From Clostridia bacterium (GTDB lineage Bacteria; Bacillota_A; Clostridia; Oscillospirales; CAG-272), in NCBI GenBank assembly GCA_017462145.1, contig JAFTRT010000181.1:1-6935 (forward strand): DNA of 6,935 nucleotides. The letters run 5' to 3'. The notes beneath the pieces are model-generated. The model ran no database searches, was not told where the DNA came from, and saw only the letters and a list, made by a program, of their open reading frames with translations. Each line of letters opens with the position of its first letter. The first letter of the stretch is position 1. A program made the position numbers and the translations under genes. Shown here in pieces: positions 5,996 through 6,935 of the stretch.

Positions 5996-6935
5996 TTATG
6001 AAAGAGAATACAATTGCTTCAAAAGCGTTACGTGCCGTTGCATCTCTGCCTTGACGGCGGCGAGATCGGCAGTCCTCCGCAGACGGTTGAAGCTTGTAGT
6101 AGGAAGACAATGGAGAGGAACCGTTTGACAGCCCTCGGTGAGATGAACCATCCGCTCCAACACGGCTGTACATTCCTCAAAGGCTGCATCCGAATTGGCC
6201 AAAAGCGCCTCTGCCTGTCCCACAAAGAGAGCGGCGTGTCCCTCTGCATTTCCGTAGTAGGAGATACTGTCCTCGGTTCGGTTTTGGAAACAACCGTACA
6301 GAGCTGCCACCAGGGCCGTATCCCGAATGGTTCCGTCGGGATAGACCACACCGTGGATATGGTTCCAAAAGCTCTTTCCGATCATCAGCTCCCAAAGGAA
6401 ATAACCGGTTTGGTTGCGATTGGCGATCTCAATGGCAACGTCGTACAGATTGCCTCTGGGAGGGCATCCCATCTCGGAGATCACCACCGCCTTGCCGTAC
6501 CGGGTTCCAAGTGCCAAATTGGCATCGTAAACCGCTTGTATGCCGTTGCGATCGGCAGAATAGTCATGGAACGAAATCACATCCAGATCCTTCAAAATGC
6601 CAAACCGCTCCAGATTGAGATTGGAGCTTGTATCACAAGAGCCAACCGTCACAGCCCCTGCAAGATCCGCCTCTGCAAAAAGCTTGACGTAGTGTCCGAC
6701 AAAGCGATACGTCAGGTTCAAATTTTCTTCGTAATCCGATGCGGTTTTCTCTAAAAAGGCAGTGCACTCCGGCTCGTTCATCACGTCCCAAAAGAGAACC
6801 GACGGCTCTTGACCAAAACGGCGGATCAGATCCAAGCAATATTGATCCCCCTTGGGCCAAAAATGCTCTCCGAGATTCATACATCCGGGATTGGGAATCC
6901 ATTGATTCCGATTCCAACCGATCACCGGTTCATCC
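5996..6935 (-). CDS. Clan GH-A glycoside hydrolase (GH5-like), C-terminal part
   Basis: The frame is open from the right edge to TAA 5998-5996, so the N-terminus is outside the window and the first visible GTG (6925) is an internal Val. About 313 residues are seen. Counting that Val as 1, the TIM-barrel landmarks are PSVLFWDVMNEP with the likely acid/base Glu51 (beta-4), DVISFHDYSAD (beta-6 His/Tyr motif, about 117-126), and AVVISEMGCP with the likely nucleophile Glu151 (beta-7). Next comes FLWELMIG at about 176 (beta-8 Trp) and WNHIHGVVYPDGTIRD. These fit a retaining beta-glycosidase of the cellulase/mannanase superfamily acting on plant or other beta-glucans or mannans; the substrate cannot be fixed. 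About 90 residues beyond the barrel form a helical, Leu/Glu-rich tail ending in KQLYSLS. Whether it is secreted is unknown because the N-terminus is missing. A strong terminator follows. GH2 or an unassigned GH-A family remains possible. Confidence 0.85.
   Translation of the reverse strand, partial: DEPVIGWNRNQWIPNPGCMNLGEHFWPKGDQYCLDLIRRFGQEPSVLFWDVMNEPECTAFLEKTASDYEENLNLTYRFVGHYVKLFAEADLAGAVTVGSCDTSSNLNLERFGILKDLDVISFHDYSADRNGIQAVYDANLALGTRYGKAVVISEMGCPPRGNLYDVAIEIANRNQTGYFLWELMIGKSFWNHIHGVVYPDGTIRDTALVAALYGCFQNRTEDSISYYGNAEGHAALFVGQAEALLANSDAAFEECTAVLERMVHLTEGCQTVPLHCLPTTSFNRLRRTADLAAVKAEMQRHVTLLKQLYSLS

Noticed and set aside
6014..6754. 246-codon plus-strand frame antisense to the glycosidase
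   Set aside because: The glycosidase motifs (NEP, ISEMG, HDY) are on the minus strand; the plus frame shows no family features.

Overview
The window looks like chromosomal DNA from an endospore-forming member of the Clostridia (Bacillota). The evidence is a recognisable SpoIVB peptidase, AGGAGG-type ribosome binding sites, a near-perfect sigma-A promoter, and an ABC exporter pair whose sequences resemble the TM287/TM288-type heterodimers common in Firmicutes. Base composition is moderate, about half G+C by eye. I see no rRNA, tRNA, CRISPR array, transposase or phage gene. Assignment to a family such as Oscillospiraceae would be a guess.

Left part (about 1-4370, minus strand): a compact efflux operon read right to left. 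A consensus promoter (TTGACA-N17-TATAAT) carries a 14-bp perfect palindrome over its predicted start site. It drives a MarR-family regulator, then two half-transporter ABC genes, then the first 38 codons of an unidentified gene that runs off the left edge. Every junction overlaps (4, 8 and 4 bp), so the four genes look translationally coupled. The two ABC proteins are complementary. The first has a canonical LSGGQ signature but Asp at the catalytic-Glu position and Gln at the H-loop. The second has intact Walker B Glu and H-loop His but a LSQGQ signature. Together they should form one degenerate and one working ATP site, as in known heterodimeric exporters. The regulator probably represses its own operon and is released by a compound related to the exported substrate.

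Middle (about 4380-5724, plus strand): a divergently transcribed spoIVB gene, encoding the PDZ-domain serine peptidase (family S55) that signals from the forespore to activate sigma-K processing in sporulation. Its His/Asp/Ser triad and spacing are intact. In this window it stands alone: the usual neighbour spo0A does not follow it.

Right part (5725-6935): after spoIVB comes a 58-codon open stretch with no usable start codon, probably the 3' remnant of a decayed gene. Next is a 22-bp perfect-stem hairpin that works as an intrinsic terminator in the minus direction. Last is the C-terminal part of a minus-strand clan GH-A (GH5-like) glycoside hydrolase that enters from the right edge. spoIVB and the glycosidase are therefore convergent, with the remnant and terminator between them.

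The window is mostly recognisable biology. I found no clearly new system. The points most worth following are the unidentified fourth gene of the efflux operon, the startless remnant, and the isolated spoIVB.
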